Source: an uncultured Bacteroidales bacterium (GTDB lineage: Bacteria; Bacteroidota; Bacteroidia; Bacteroidales; Muribaculaceae). From it: DNA of 64,000 nucleotides. Location of the stretch: the NCBI GenBank assembly GCA_902785925.1, contig CADAAI010000002.1, forward strand, positions 62,001 through 126,000. The letters are read 5' to 3'. The number at the start of each line of letters is the position of its first letter. The stretch's first letter is position 1. The notes under the pieces were generated by a model. That model made no database searches, was not told the origin of the DNA, and saw nothing but the letters and a program-made list of their open reading frames with translations. Positions 52,355 to 61,282 of this stretch are shown piece by piece. Position numbers and translations under genes: made by a program.

Positions 52355-54208
52355 TCAGAATTGGAAATATATGAAAGGCTGCATCTCGGCTGTGACAAAC
52401 TGATAGATGAAGAATACTGCCACAACAACAATAGCGCCCATCGCTGGCAAAGGCAGGCTTGCAAACGTGAGACGATAACGACGCTTCAGTTTAACAGGTA
52501 ACCAATGAATAACCATGCCAATGACAAAGAGCAAGAACACATTGTGATAGCCCCATAACACATCAAGCACGTTCACATTCCATGAAGTTCCCATCTGTTG
52601 AACCATTGATTTCGCGGTTTTCCATGCAACCTCATTAGCAGTTGCAGGATCAAGATTTGAGCCTGAACGGAAAAAAAGACGAGTGAAAGATATAAATGTA
52701 AAAGTCACAAGTATAGCCCAGCTATTGGCAAGCCACTTAAGGTTACGCTCCTTGTAGTTATATTTGCTATAGAGCCAACGAACCACAGCACTAATTGCGA
52801 TAAACACTGCACACACAATCAGCACATTCCACAAGGCCATAGGAGCAATCCAAATAAGAATAGACAACACCGCTACAACAACCAATGAAAGCCCCACTCG
52901 CCACAATGGAGAATTATCGCGCCAGAATTTGTATACAACCATTCCCACTCCATTGAGTCCACCCCATATAACGAAGTTGAGACTGGCTCCATGCCACAAA
53001 CCGCCAAGCAACATGGTAATCATAGCATTAAGATTGGCATATATCTTCTTGCGGCGTTCAGGATGCCTATATGCTGTGTAAATTACCATGGCAGCCAGCA
53101 GAAGCACTCCGGCCGCAACCCACCAGCTACCACTAAGCACAAGGGCAGCAAGCGTAATGACTATAATCCAAAAGTAGGTTCCAAATGTTATGTTGCGATT
53201 ACCACCTAATGGAATATAAAGGTATGTCTGTAACCATCTAGACAATGAAATGTGCCACCTCTTCCAGAAGTTGCTGCAGTTCAGTGCCTTGTAGGGTGAA
53301 TTAAAGTTCATTGGCAAGTGGAAACCCATCAGCAATGAAAGTCCTATGGCAATGTCGGTATATCCCGAGAAATCGGCATAAACCTGAAGGGAATAAACAA
53401 ATAGTGACATCAAATTCTCAAATCCTGAGAACAAGTGAGGATTGTCGAATACACGGTCAATGAAATTGACTGCAAGATAGTCGCTAAGCACAATCTTCTT
53501 GATGAGACCATTTATAATCCAGAAGACTGCGATTCCAAACATTCGGTGACTCAAATTGTATTTCTTGTAAAGCTGCGGGATGAAATCGCTTGCCTTTACA
53601 ATAGGGCCTGCAACAAGTTGCGGGAAGAATGTAACATAAAAACCAAAGTCAAGGATATTGCGAACTGGTTTTACTAGCCCTTTATAAACATCGGCTGTAT
53701 AACTGATAACCTGGAAGGTGTAGAACGAAATACCAACAGGAAGAATTATACGGTCGGCATCAAAGAAATCAGTGCCAATAATAGCATTACCAGCACTAGC
53801 AGCCACATTGCTCACAGTCATCTTGAAACCAAAGATTGAGTGAACCATATCGGCAAAGAAATATGCATATTTGAAATAGCACAAAATTCCGAGATCAATG
53901 GTCACGCTAAGCACAAGCCAGGCTCTCTTTTTCCATTTGACAGTACTACCATGAATAGCTTGAGCTATGAAGAAATCAGTACAAGTCACTAATATCAGCA
54001 ATCCCACAAAGAGCCCACTGGTCTTATAATAGAACAACAGACTCACAAAGAACAGATAGCTGTTTCGCAATAGTCGGCGTTGTTTTGCTAATGCAAAACC
54101 TGCAAACACCAAAGCAAAGAATGCCCAGAAATGAAACTGAGTAAACAGCAATGGACTATTGGGGTCAAAAGAAAAAACCGAACCTATGTATCTGATGAGT
54201 TCCTGCAT
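52355..54208 (-). CDS. MBOAT-family O-acyltransferase (AlgI/DltB type)
   Basis: A 617-residue polytopic protein from the ATG at 54208 (an in-frame start at 54229 adds seven residues). It carries the AlgI-like core: VGISFYTFQVISYTADVYKG, FFPQLVAGPIVKASDFIP, the motif FWKRWHISLSRWLQTYLYIP, and the catalytic His406 in GGLWHGASLNFVIWGG. MBOAT proteins pass an acyl (often acetyl) group across the inner membrane to a partner that acylates alginate, peptidoglycan, teichoic acids or other glycans. Two SGNH hydrolase-like genes lie directly upstream (33-base gap), as in AlgI/AlgJ/AlgX, DltB/DltD and PatA/PatB systems. Confidence 0.92.
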   Translation of the reverse strand: MQELIRYIGSVFSFDPNSPLLFTQFHFWAFFALVFAGFALAKQRRLLRNSYLFFVSLLFYYKTSGLFVGLLILVTCTDFFIAQAIHGSTVKWKKRAWLVLSVTIDLGILCYFKYAYFFADMVHSIFGFKMTVSNVAASAGNAIIGTDFFDADRIILPVGISFYTFQVISYTADVYKGLVKPVRNILDFGFYVTFFPQLVAGPIVKASDFIPQLYKKYNLSHRMFGIAVFWIINGLIKKIVLSDYLAVNFIDRVFDNPHLFSGFENLMSLFVYSLQVYADFSGYTDIAIGLSLLMGFHLPMNFNSPYKALNCSNFWKRWHISLSRWLQTYLYIPLGGNRNITFGTYFWIIVITLAALVLSGSWWVAAGVLLLAAMVIYTAYRHPERRKKIYANLNAMITMLLGGLWHGASLNFVIWGGLNGVGMVVYKFWRDNSPLWRVGLSLVVVAVLSILIWIAPMALWNVLIVCAVFIAISAVVRWLYSKYNYKERNLKWLANSWAILVTFTFISFTRLFFRSGSNLDPATANEVAWKTAKSMVQQMGTSWNVNVLDVLWGYHNVFLLFVIGMVIHWLPVKLKRRYRLTFASLPLPAMGAIVVVAVFFIYQFVTAEMQPFIYFQF

Positions 54209-54241
54209 ATTATTTTGATTTCCTCTCAAATGACTTCATGC

Positions 54242-55492
54242 TTATTGCTCACACCACAGTAAGTACTGCTCAATTATTGCATTATAAAGTAGATTTCCTA
54301 TCAATTGATAGCCTTCACGCTTAAAATGAATATGGTCCTTCTGCATTAATGAGTTTGCAACCCATTTCTTGGAACCGCCAAATCCTCCCATTACCCTGTA
54401 AAGATTCCAAACCGAGCCATTGTTTTCTTTAGCCAGTTCCATAAAAACTTCCTCTACCTTAGCAGTATTGGGATTAACAGCTTTCTTCCTCAAATTATCA
54501 TTGTTGGTAACAAACAAGAAATGACAATCAGGATTCACAGCCTTAATCTTGTCAATAATAAGCTGATACCTCTCTTTAAACTTATCTGGTTTGAAATTAG
54601 GGGTATGTGCATCATTGATGCCGATTCCAAATATCACCATATCAGGTGACACAAGTTTAAGGTCTTCCTCTAGAAGCGAACAACGCAGCCACGACGATGT
54701 AGCAGCCCCATTCACACCCGAAGCCCAGTAAGCAACACCAGGACGGTCGCTGAGAGCTATCACACCTCGCAGCTCAAAACTGTTGCCATCACCAAGTCCA
54801 TGGAACCACAATGAGAAGGTATCGCACCCATCAGGCACATGAAACACATATCCTTCCTCATCACTAGCGCGAACATATTTTATTGATTCGTTTCCAAGAA
54901 CAATATATGGTTTTACATCACCGATTGCCTTTCCCAAAACAATAATCTTGCGTGTCTTCCAATTGACATCGCCACCCTTCTTCAACTCAAAGGTGACATG
55001 GGCATTTGGTGAAGATGTGACAGCAGTAATGCCACTCAAACCAAGTTCATACTCAGGTGAACCTTGAGTGCATTTCGAATTGGTCCAAGTGCCTTCTCCC
55101 GAAACGGTATAATCTGAGGGACCATTTGTCCCAATAAGCTTATAGGGAAACAAGATTGTACGACTTGCACTGCCACCATTTACCTTTGTGGCAAAATTGT
55201 TACGTACCCTCCCGCTGAACGAACCAGCCTGAACATGGCTACCGCCCACATGCCAGATATTGACATTACCTTTGCCAGTTTTCTCAATCTTATTCAGTTT
55301 CTTGAAGAATGGAACAAGAGTCTTATTAGTCCCATCGAATGTTATAAGGCTCGACTTTTCAAATTTTACACACGACTTGCTGGAGTCGACATCAACATAT
55401 AAATTGTGCTCCTGTGCATTCACATTTGTTGCATAACCAATTACGAACAAAACGAAGGCACTGATTATTAATATTTTATTATTTTTCGTCAT
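54242..55492 (-). CDS. SGNH-hydrolase-fold exported protein, divergent GDS block
   Basis: A 416-residue protein from the ATG at 55492, with signal peptide (ILIISAFVLFVIGYATNVNA). The SGNH blocks are recognisable but one is altered: block I reads HVGGSHVQAG (S85), with Gly where 'GDS' has Asp. Block III is VIFGIGINDAHT and block V is KDHIHFKREG with the D386/H389 pair. The Ser-Asp-His triad can therefore still form. It is a close companion of the SGNH gene 10 bases upstream and of the MBOAT gene downstream, and probably transfers acyl groups to, or removes them from, an extracytoplasmic glycan. Confidence 0.82.
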   Translation of the reverse strand: MTKNNKILIISAFVLFVIGYATNVNAQEHNLYVDVDSSKSCVKFEKSSLITFDGTNKTLVPFFKKLNKIEKTGKGNVNIWHVGGSHVQAGSFSGRVRNNFATKVNGGSASRTILFPYKLIGTNGPSDYTVSGEGTWTNSKCTQGSPEYELGLSGITAVTSSPNAHVTFELKKGGDVNWKTRKIIVLGKAIGDVKPYIVLGNESIKYVRASDEEGYVFHVPDGCDTFSLWFHGLGDGNSFELRGVIALSDRPGVAYWASGVNGAATSSWLRCSLLEEDLKLVSPDMVIFGIGINDAHTPNFKPDKFKERYQLIIDKIKAVNPDCHFLFVTNNDNLRKKAVNPNTAKVEEVFMELAKENNGSVWNLYRVMGGFGGSKKWVANSLMQKDHIHFKREGYQLIGNLLYNAIIEQYLLWCEQ

Positions 55493-55502
55493 AATTATGT
55501 AT

Positions 55503-56951
55503 TTATTTTGACACTTTAGTCGTGTCATCTTTATTCTCAAAACTCTTAGGCATTCTCCCAACTCGTTTGCAATAGAAACGATAATACATCAAGTATGTAT
55601 TGAATAGCATATCAGCCACTTTACTGGCTCCTTCACGTGTAAAATGAAGGTAGTCTTTTCCCGCCAAGTTGGCATCCACCCATTTAATCATTGAATTGTG
55701 GCCACCCATAGCCTCATAAAGGTTCCAGAAAGCAATGCCAGTCTCGGCACACACCTGCTTAAGAATCTCAATAGTGGGCTCAAGTTGCGGATAGGTTTGT
55801 TTCTCACCTTTAACATTTGTCGACATATCTGCTGGACCAATAAATAGCAATTTTGCCTCAGGAGCCATCCTCTGGAACAGTTTGACTTGAGCAATTAGAC
55901 TATTTTTATAGCCCTGGATCGACTTCTCCTTATTCATGAAAGGTACTGAGTTGCCGCCATACTGCAAGATGATTAGTTTAACATTATTCCTCTTAAAGAA
56001 AGGCTCAAGGGTCCTACGATCAATAATAGTAAATATCGTTCCAGAGCAGCCACGCATTGGCACGTTATCAAGAGATATGCCAGTTGATGAATCAAGCATA
56101 AAACCAAAAATATCCATCTTGCCGTTAGCACTAACCGACACACGATTTACAGGTGTTGATAAAGTAGCTGTGAGGAGCCTCAAACCATCAGTGCCCGAAA
56201 CTGTATCGATCAACTCCGACCTTACACCGCCAGCCATTACCGATGCTTTTCCAGAACCGCTACACACCATTGTAACTTTATTGAACAGCTTTGAATGAGG
56301 CACTCCTTCAAGTTCCGATGTTCTGAAACTGAATTGAGCCGAGCCGTTTAATTGAGCCATTTGACCCATAACACCATAACGACCATTCTTCAGATGTTCA
56401 CCCATATTGTACACAAAATAACGAGGCAACTGAGGCGACGCACTCTGCACAACAGTCATTGCACCCACCGACTGTACTGCAGGAACCAGGCCAACACCTC
56501 CTCCACCAAAGGCCGTCTGAAGTCTCTCACGGAAATCTGCCGAGATTCGATCTCCTTCTAGTTGAGAGTCACCATAGTGCAAAATGCGCATAGGTTCACT
56601 TTCAGCATTCTCCATAGCAATAAATAGAGAATCGAAGTAAGCTAAGTCATTATTTGGCATGTGAAAACGTGCTGGATTTTTTTGACAGAATTCCATAAAG
56701 GAGTCCTTGTCATCGGTCTTCATGTGTTCAAGTTGATACTTAAAGAGCTCTTCTGGATCGGTAGGCATTACTCCTGTAGTGTCGCCCGACTCAGTATTAT
56801 GAGAATCCTTAACTGCAAGCACTTCACTTAGCGTAGGGAATTCCAATTTTATATTACCAATTGTGATTCCGTCAGTAGGAAAAATAGAGCATACGACTGC
56901 TAGAGCAGCCAGTACTCCAAAAATGAAAATCACAATTACCTTAGCCTTCAT
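55503..56951 (-). CDS. SGNH/GDSL hydrolase-fold exported protein
   Basis: A 482-residue protein anchored or exported by an N-terminal hydrophobic segment (VIFIFGVLAALAVVCSI). Block I is canonical (MRILHYGDSQLEGDR, G127-D128-S129), block III is LIILQYGGNSVPF, and block V is KDYLHFTREG with D433/H436. The overall plan is the same as that of its neighbour 54242-55492, so the pair look like an old duplication with one member altered at block I. It is the first gene of the operon. A weak -7-like sequence (TTACTTTG) lies on the minus strand around 57018-57026. Confidence 0.84.
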   Translation of the reverse strand: MKAKVIVIFIFGVLAALAVVCSIFPTDGITIGNIKLEFPTLSEVLAVKDSHNTESGDTTGVMPTDPEELFKYQLEHMKTDDKDSFMEFCQKNPARFHMPNNDLAYFDSLFIAMENAESEPMRILHYGDSQLEGDRISADFRERLQTAFGGGGVGLVPAVQSVGAMTVVQSASPQLPRYFVYNMGEHLKNGRYGVMGQMAQLNGSAQFSFRTSELEGVPHSKLFNKVTMVCSGSGKASVMAGGVRSELIDTVSGTDGLRLLTATLSTPVNRVSVSANGKMDIFGFMLDSSTGISLDNVPMRGCSGTIFTIIDRRTLEPFFKRNNVKLIILQYGGNSVPFMNKEKSIQGYKNSLIAQVKLFQRMAPEAKLLFIGPADMSTNVKGEKQTYPQLEPTIEILKQVCAETGIAFWNLYEAMGGHNSMIKWVDANLAGKDYLHFTREGASKVADMLFNTYLMYYRFYCKRVGRMPKSFENKDDTTKVSK

Positions 56952-57102
56952 TTATTGGTTTATTATAAAAAATCTTCGCATGGTGGAAACATTCTCCACA
57001 TGCTTTGACAAAAAACGTTGCAAAGTAACACAAAAAAATCCAATTGACGCTAATAATCTTCGTTTTTTCTAGTCACGTTTCGGTTATTTGCGAAATTTTG
57101 TG

Positions 57103-57110
57103 TAAATTTG
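57103..57110 (+). promoter_or_regulatory. -7 box (TAAATTTG) of the nusB-yajC-ybbR-coaE operon
   Basis: A perfect TAnnTTTG with a TTTC at the -33 position (57078-57081, 21-base gap). Transcript start near 57115. Confidence 0.6.
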
Positions 57111-57177
57111 TAGGATAATTTGCGTCGACATGCGTCAAGAGAGGCGCCAAGCGACTTTTAAACAGTTATTACACACG

Positions 57178-58110
57178 ATGATAAACCGAGTTTTGATAAG
57201 AATTAAGGTGGTGCAGATGTATTATAACTACATGCTCACCCGTGATGTAAAATCACTTGCTATGGCACGCGATGAGCTGCAGCAGAGTTTTGACAAGACC
57301 TATGAACTGTACAACTATCTGCTAAAACTCATTATCGACCTCACCGACCTCGAGGATAGATATCAAGATGATGCAAAGCACAAGTTCCTGCCAACACACG
57401 AGGATCTTAACCCCAACCCCAAGTTTGTCGACAACGAGTTGGTTGAAATCCTGCGCAATAACGAGCAGCTTCAACACTATATCAGTGAGCACAACCTCAC
57501 ATGGCGCGACAACGAGCTGTTTCTAAAACTAATCCTAAACAAGATTCAGAACTCAAGCATATACCATGAGTATATGGAAAGTGATGCCAGCAATCTCGAC
57601 AGCGATTGTAACCTGTGGCGTCAACTTTTCCGCCACATTCTCATCGATGACGAAGACTTGCTCGAGGAACTCGAGAACCAGTCGGTATACTGGTCATGTG
57701 ACGACCTTGACTTTATGGGTCAATTTGTTATCAAGACAATACGTCGTATTGCCGATGGCGAGGAGTTCCCCATAATGCCACAATTTAAGGATGATGAGGA
57801 TGCCGAATTTGGCGACCAGCTGTTCACTGCAGCTGTTGAACAAGAAGAACTCAATACAGCCACAATCAATAAGTTCATTGACTCAAAACACTGGGACAGC
57901 GATCGCATTTCGCTTATTGATCGCGTAATCCTTAACGTCGCACTTGCCGAGGTGCGCTGCTTTGAGAATATTCCCACCACTGTCACCCTTAATGAGTACA
58001 TTGAGATAGCAAAAACATTCAGCACTCCGAGCAGTTCGGCGTTTGTTAACGGAGTTCTCCACTCGGCAATCCGTGAACTGAAAAATACTGGTGTGATAGT
58101 AAAACCATAA
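57178..58110 (+). CDS. nusB: transcription antitermination factor NusB (long Bacteroidota form)
   Basis: A 310-residue protein from the ATG at 57178 (MINRVLIRIKVVQ), the start usual in this phylum; an in-frame ATG at 57130 is also behind the promoter and would add 16 residues. The C-terminal 130 residues are the NusB fold: HWDSDRISLIDRVILNVALA, PTTVTLNEYIEIAKTFSTPS and SSAFVNGVLHSAI. The N-terminal half is a helical extension absent from the 140-residue E. coli protein. NusB binds boxA RNA with S10 for rRNA antitermination. yajC follows 51 bases later. Confidence 0.93.
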   Translation: MINRVLIRIKVVQMYYNYMLTRDVKSLAMARDELQQSFDKTYELYNYLLKLIIDLTDLEDRYQDDAKHKFLPTHEDLNPNPKFVDNELVEILRNNEQLQHYISEHNLTWRDNELFLKLILNKIQNSSIYHEYMESDASNLDSDCNLWRQLFRHILIDDEDLLEELENQSVYWSCDDLDFMGQFVIKTIRRIADGEEFPIMPQFKDDEDAEFGDQLFTAAVEQEELNTATINKFIDSKHWDSDRISLIDRVILNVALAEVRCFENIPTTVTLNEYIEIAKTFSTPSSSAFVNGVLHSAIRELKNTGVIVKP

Positions 58111-58161
58111 TGAGTCAACAAGCAAATAGATATTTAACAACACAATAACACGTAAAAAACT

Positions 58162-58509
58162 ATGTTAAACTTTATTCTTTTACAACAAGCAGCTGGCGAC
58201 CCTGCCCAGGGCAGTGGAATGATGAGCATCCTCATGATTGTTGCTCTTATAGCCATTTTCTACTTCTTCATGATTCGTCCACAAAGCAAGAAGCAGAAAG
58301 AAATAAAGAAGTTCCGCGATGCCATGCAAAAAGGCGACAAGGTTACTACTGCTGGTGGAATCCACGGCAAAATCAAGGAAATCAAGGAAAATGTGATAAT
58401 TCTTCAAATCGACGACAACGTTAAGATCACTATCGACAAGGCTATGGTTTATCCATCGGCAAGCGATGCCGTGGAGAGTGGCGCCGACATCAAGAACAAT
58501 CCAAACTAA
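58162..58509 (+). CDS. yajC: preprotein translocase subunit YajC
   Basis: A 115-residue inner-membrane protein of the SecDF-YajC accessory complex. One helix (MMSILMIVALIAIFYFFMI) is followed by the signature RPQSKKQKEIKKFRDAMQKG and GDKVTTAGGIHGKIKEI, and a short acidic tail. It is the second gene of the conserved nusB-yajC-ybbR-coaE cluster. Confidence 0.95.
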   Translation: MLNFILLQQAAGDPAQGSGMMSILMIVALIAIFYFFMIRPQSKKQKEIKKFRDAMQKGDKVTTAGGIHGKIKEIKENVIILQIDDNVKITIDKAMVYPSASDAVESGADIKNNPN

Positions 58510-58573
58510 AAATCCTTTTAAAACTTATACAAGAGGGGGCATACAAGTGTTGCCCCCACTTTTAACCTGAACT

Positions 58574-59557
58574 ATGAGTTGGCTTAACAACATCAGGCAG
58601 CACGCAAAGCCATTTTTCGGTAAGTTCACGAGCAAGGACACAGCCCTGTTCCTATTCTTTGTGGTTATAGCAGCCGCTTTCTGGATGTTGCTAACATTCA
58701 ACACTCAAATGACTCATGACGTGACAGTGCGTCTGAAAATAAAGAAGCCCGCCAACGTCACGTTACTTCAGGAAGTTCCTGAGACTTTCACTGTGACAGT
58801 TAAAGATCGTGGCACTGCATTCCTCAAATCTTATTTCCATTCAACACCTTCGATAGAGATTGACTTCAACCGTTATAACGACGATAAGAGTCATAGTATG
58901 ATAATCAGCCCCTCACAATTAGCAAGTGAGACTCGCCGAGCTTTCAGGCGTGAAGCTTCAATTATCAAGATTTCACCAGAATCGTTCAACATAAAGTATA
59001 CGACAATTCCAGGCAAAAAGGTGCCAGTCAATTGGGAGGATAATGTGAAGAACATTACCACCGACCGTCAGTTTGTTGTAAACCCCGATGAAATTAGGAC
59101 AATTCCCGATTCGGTTACTGTCTATGCCTTCGACCGTGCCTCTCTTTACAACATAACCGAAGTTGATATTTCGACTGTTGAAGTTGAGAATCTCACCACC
59201 ACACTCGACAAGAATGTGAGAATCAAACCAATAAACAATGTGCGCATCATACCAAACAAGGTAAAACTTCATGTTCCTGTAGAACCTCTTATCAAGAAAG
59301 AACAAGAAGTTTCAATATCGGTTCGCAACCAGCCTTACGGCCTCAACGTACTACTGTTCCCGCCATCGGTAAAGGTAAGCTACCTGGTGCCACAGAGCAA
59401 GTACCATTCACCTCTTAACCTCACTGTAGTCGTTGATTATAATGACATTAATATGTCGTCAAATAAAGTCAACATTAAGCTTGGAGAAGTATCGGGTGCC
59501 TATAGCAACGTTGTCATTGGTGCCGACAGCGTGAATTATGTAATAGAACGTTTCTAA
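58574..59557 (+). CDS. YbbR/CdaR-like repeat protein
   Basis: A 327-residue protein with a single N-terminal membrane helix (TALFLFFVVIAAAFWMLLTF) and a long extracytoplasmic part with YbbR-like beta units (TVRLKIKKPANVTLLQEVPE, TFTVTVKDRGTAFLKS, PDSVTVYAFDRASL). In Firmicutes CdaR regulates the c-di-AMP cyclase; no cdaA is adjacent here, so that role should not be assumed. It lies 64 bases after yajC and 9 bases before coaE. Confidence 0.85.
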   Translation: MSWLNNIRQHAKPFFGKFTSKDTALFLFFVVIAAAFWMLLTFNTQMTHDVTVRLKIKKPANVTLLQEVPETFTVTVKDRGTAFLKSYFHSTPSIEIDFNRYNDDKSHSMIISPSQLASETRRAFRREASIIKISPESFNIKYTTIPGKKVPVNWEDNVKNITTDRQFVVNPDEIRTIPDSVTVYAFDRASLYNITEVDISTVEVENLTTTLDKNVRIKPINNVRIIPNKVKLHVPVEPLIKKEQEVSISVRNQPYGLNVLLFPPSVKVSYLVPQSKYHSPLNLTVVVDYNDINMSSNKVNIKLGEVSGAYSNVVIGADSVNYVIERF

Positions 59558-59566
59558 CACTGAGAG

Positions 59567-60160
59567 ATGGAACGCCGAATAATAGCTGTTACAGGAGGCA
59601 TTGGTGCAGGCAAGAGCATGGTTTCAACTGTGCTTCGAATTGCAGGATATAGCGTGTATGACTGTGATCAGCGCGCTAAAGAATTGATGAACACCTCGGT
59701 TTCTATCAAGAAAGCATTACAAGAGAGATTCGGAAATGACATATACATTGACGGAATCTTGAACCGCTCATCACTCAGCGACATTATCTTTAACGACAAC
59801 GATGCACTTGTCTTTGTCAACAACGTAGTACATCCCGCAGTGCGCACCGACATATTGCGATGGATAAAACAACAGCAGCGTATGCCAGTTTTTATCGAAA
59901 CTGCTATTCTTAAAGAAGGAGGACTAGACTCAATAGTTGATGAAGTTTGGAACGTTACCGCACCTCTTGAGACTCGCATCACACGCGTCATGCGTCGCAA
60001 CTCCACAACCCGTGAGAAAGTAATAGAGCGCATTGCAACCCAGCAGGTGCACGTTGAAGTCGCAGGCAAACTGGTAATCGAGATCATAAACGACGATACT
60101 ACTGCCCTATTGCCTCAAATCTTCAAAGCTATTACGATTAAAAACAGATTCAATGTTTGA
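59567..60160 (+). CDS. coaE: dephospho-CoA kinase
   Basis: A 197-residue P-loop kinase for the last step of CoA synthesis. Walker A is GGIGAGKSM near the N-terminus, and the family segments YDCDQRAKELM, VVHPAVRTDILRWI and VFIETAILKEGGLDSIVDEV are present, with the lid Arg-rich RVMRRNSTTREKV. Final gene of the operon. Confidence 0.94.
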   Translation: MERRIIAVTGGIGAGKSMVSTVLRIAGYSVYDCDQRAKELMNTSVSIKKALQERFGNDIYIDGILNRSSLSDIIFNDNDALVFVNNVVHPAVRTDILRWIKQQQRMPVFIETAILKEGGLDSIVDEVWNVTAPLETRITRVMRRNSTTREKVIERIATQQVHVEVAGKLVIEIINDDTTALLPQIFKAITIKNRFNV

Positions 60161-60176
60161 GAATAAATAAAAAAGT

Positions 60177-60208
60177 TGAGGGAAGTTTCAGCATTGAAAC
60201 TTCCCTCA
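60177..60208. terminator. bidirectional terminator between coaE and tsf
   Basis: A 14-bp perfect stem (60177-60190 with 60195-60208) and GCAT loop; the best T run is on the minus strand, ending the rplM-rpsI-rpsB-tsf unit. Confidence 0.86.
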
Positions 60209-60236
60209 GCATCATTTATTTAATCTACTAACCTTA

Positions 60237-61232
60237 TTAATCGGCGTTAAGATTAACACGCTTCAGGTCGGTAGCGGTAAGACCCTTCTGAGCCTTGTCA
60301 AGGAACATGGCAATTGTCATGCCCTTCTCCTCGCTAGCCTCATACTCTTGCTCCATAAGGATGTTCTCCTTGTAGAACTTCTCCATGCGACCTTTCACGA
60401 TGTTCTGGATCATCTGCTCTGGCATGCTTTTAAGCTTAGCATCAGCTGTGTCCGCCATGAGCTTCTTAGCCTGCTCTACTTGCTCGGGAGTCATATAACC
60501 CTTACGAACAGCTTCGTCCTGATGCTCCTCGGTAGCGCAGTAGTAGGGGTTGAAACCAGCCTTCTTCAAGGCGTTCTCAACAGCCTTCTGAACCTGCTCA
60601 CTCTTGGTCTTCTCGATAGCGATACTAGTCTCCTCGTCAATAACGCTCTGAGGAATCTGATTGCGGTTGGCGGCGGCGGGACGCATAGCAGCTACCTGCA
60701 TAGCAACAGCCTTGCCAATCTCCTCGCTAACGGGCTCGTTGAAAGCAACGAGGGTCGAGAGCTTCTTGTTAAAGTGGTTGTAACCAGCGATACCAGCAGC
60801 CTCGAGGCACTCATAAGCACCAAGCTCCATCTTCTCACCAGTGATACCACTAAGAGCTGTGATGTGCTCTGCAACAGTGGCACCGTCGAAGGTGAAGTTC
60901 TTAAGCTCGTCGAGGTTCTGAACCTTAGCGGCAACAGCCTCATCAAGAATACGGTTGGCGAGAGTGACAAACTTCTCGGTACCAGCCACTGGCTCGGTCT
61001 CGCACTTAAGTGCTACGATAGCACCAAAGTTACCTTCAACCTTGCACTTGGCAATACCCTCGGCAGCAGTGCGGTCGCCACGCTTAGCAGCGATAGCTTG
61101 ACCACGCTTACGGATAATCTCCACAGCCTTGTCCATATCGTTCTCAGCCTCGATGAGAGCCTTCTTGCAGTCGACCATACCAGCATTGGTGATCTCGCGC
61201 AATTTCTTAATGTCATTAATAGAAACAGCCAT
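60237..61232 (-). CDS. tsf: elongation factor Ts with altered TDFV motif
   Basis: A 331-residue guanine nucleotide exchange factor for EF-Tu. The N-terminal domain is normal (DIKKLREITNAGMVDCKKAL, AVEIIRKRGQAIAAKR). The key exchange motif is changed: the usual 'CETDFV' reads CETEPVAGTEKFV, so Asp80 and Phe81 (E. coli numbering) are Glu and Pro. The C-terminal dimerisation region is full length (PEQMIQNIVKGRMEKF). Strong codon bias fits high expression. Last gene of the operon, 50 bases after rpsB. Confidence 0.95.
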   Translation of the reverse strand: MAVSINDIKKLREITNAGMVDCKKALIEAENDMDKAVEIIRKRGQAIAAKRGDRTAAEGIAKCKVEGNFGAIVALKCETEPVAGTEKFVTLANRILDEAVAAKVQNLDELKNFTFDGATVAEHITALSGITGEKMELGAYECLEAAGIAGYNHFNKKLSTLVAFNEPVSEEIGKAVAMQVAAMRPAAANRNQIPQSVIDEETSIAIEKTKSEQVQKAVENALKKAGFNPYYCATEEHQDEAVRKGYMTPEQVEQAKKLMADTADAKLKSMPEQMIQNIVKGRMEKFYKENILMEQEYEASEEKGMTIAMFLDKAQKGLTATDLKRVNLNAD

Positions 61233-61282
61233 AATTGTTTTCTATAAGTTTAAATTAAATAAATTGTTTGTTTTACTCATTT

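Noticed and set aside
58574..59557. Assignment as CdaR, regulator of a c-di-AMP cyclase
   Set aside because: The YbbR-like repeats fit, but no cdaA neighbour is present, so only the family name is kept.
60348..61247. A long plus-strand open frame of 299 codons
   Set aside because: It runs exactly antisense to tsf, whose codon bias keeps the opposite frame open; the Leu/Ser-rich translation has no start signal or family match.
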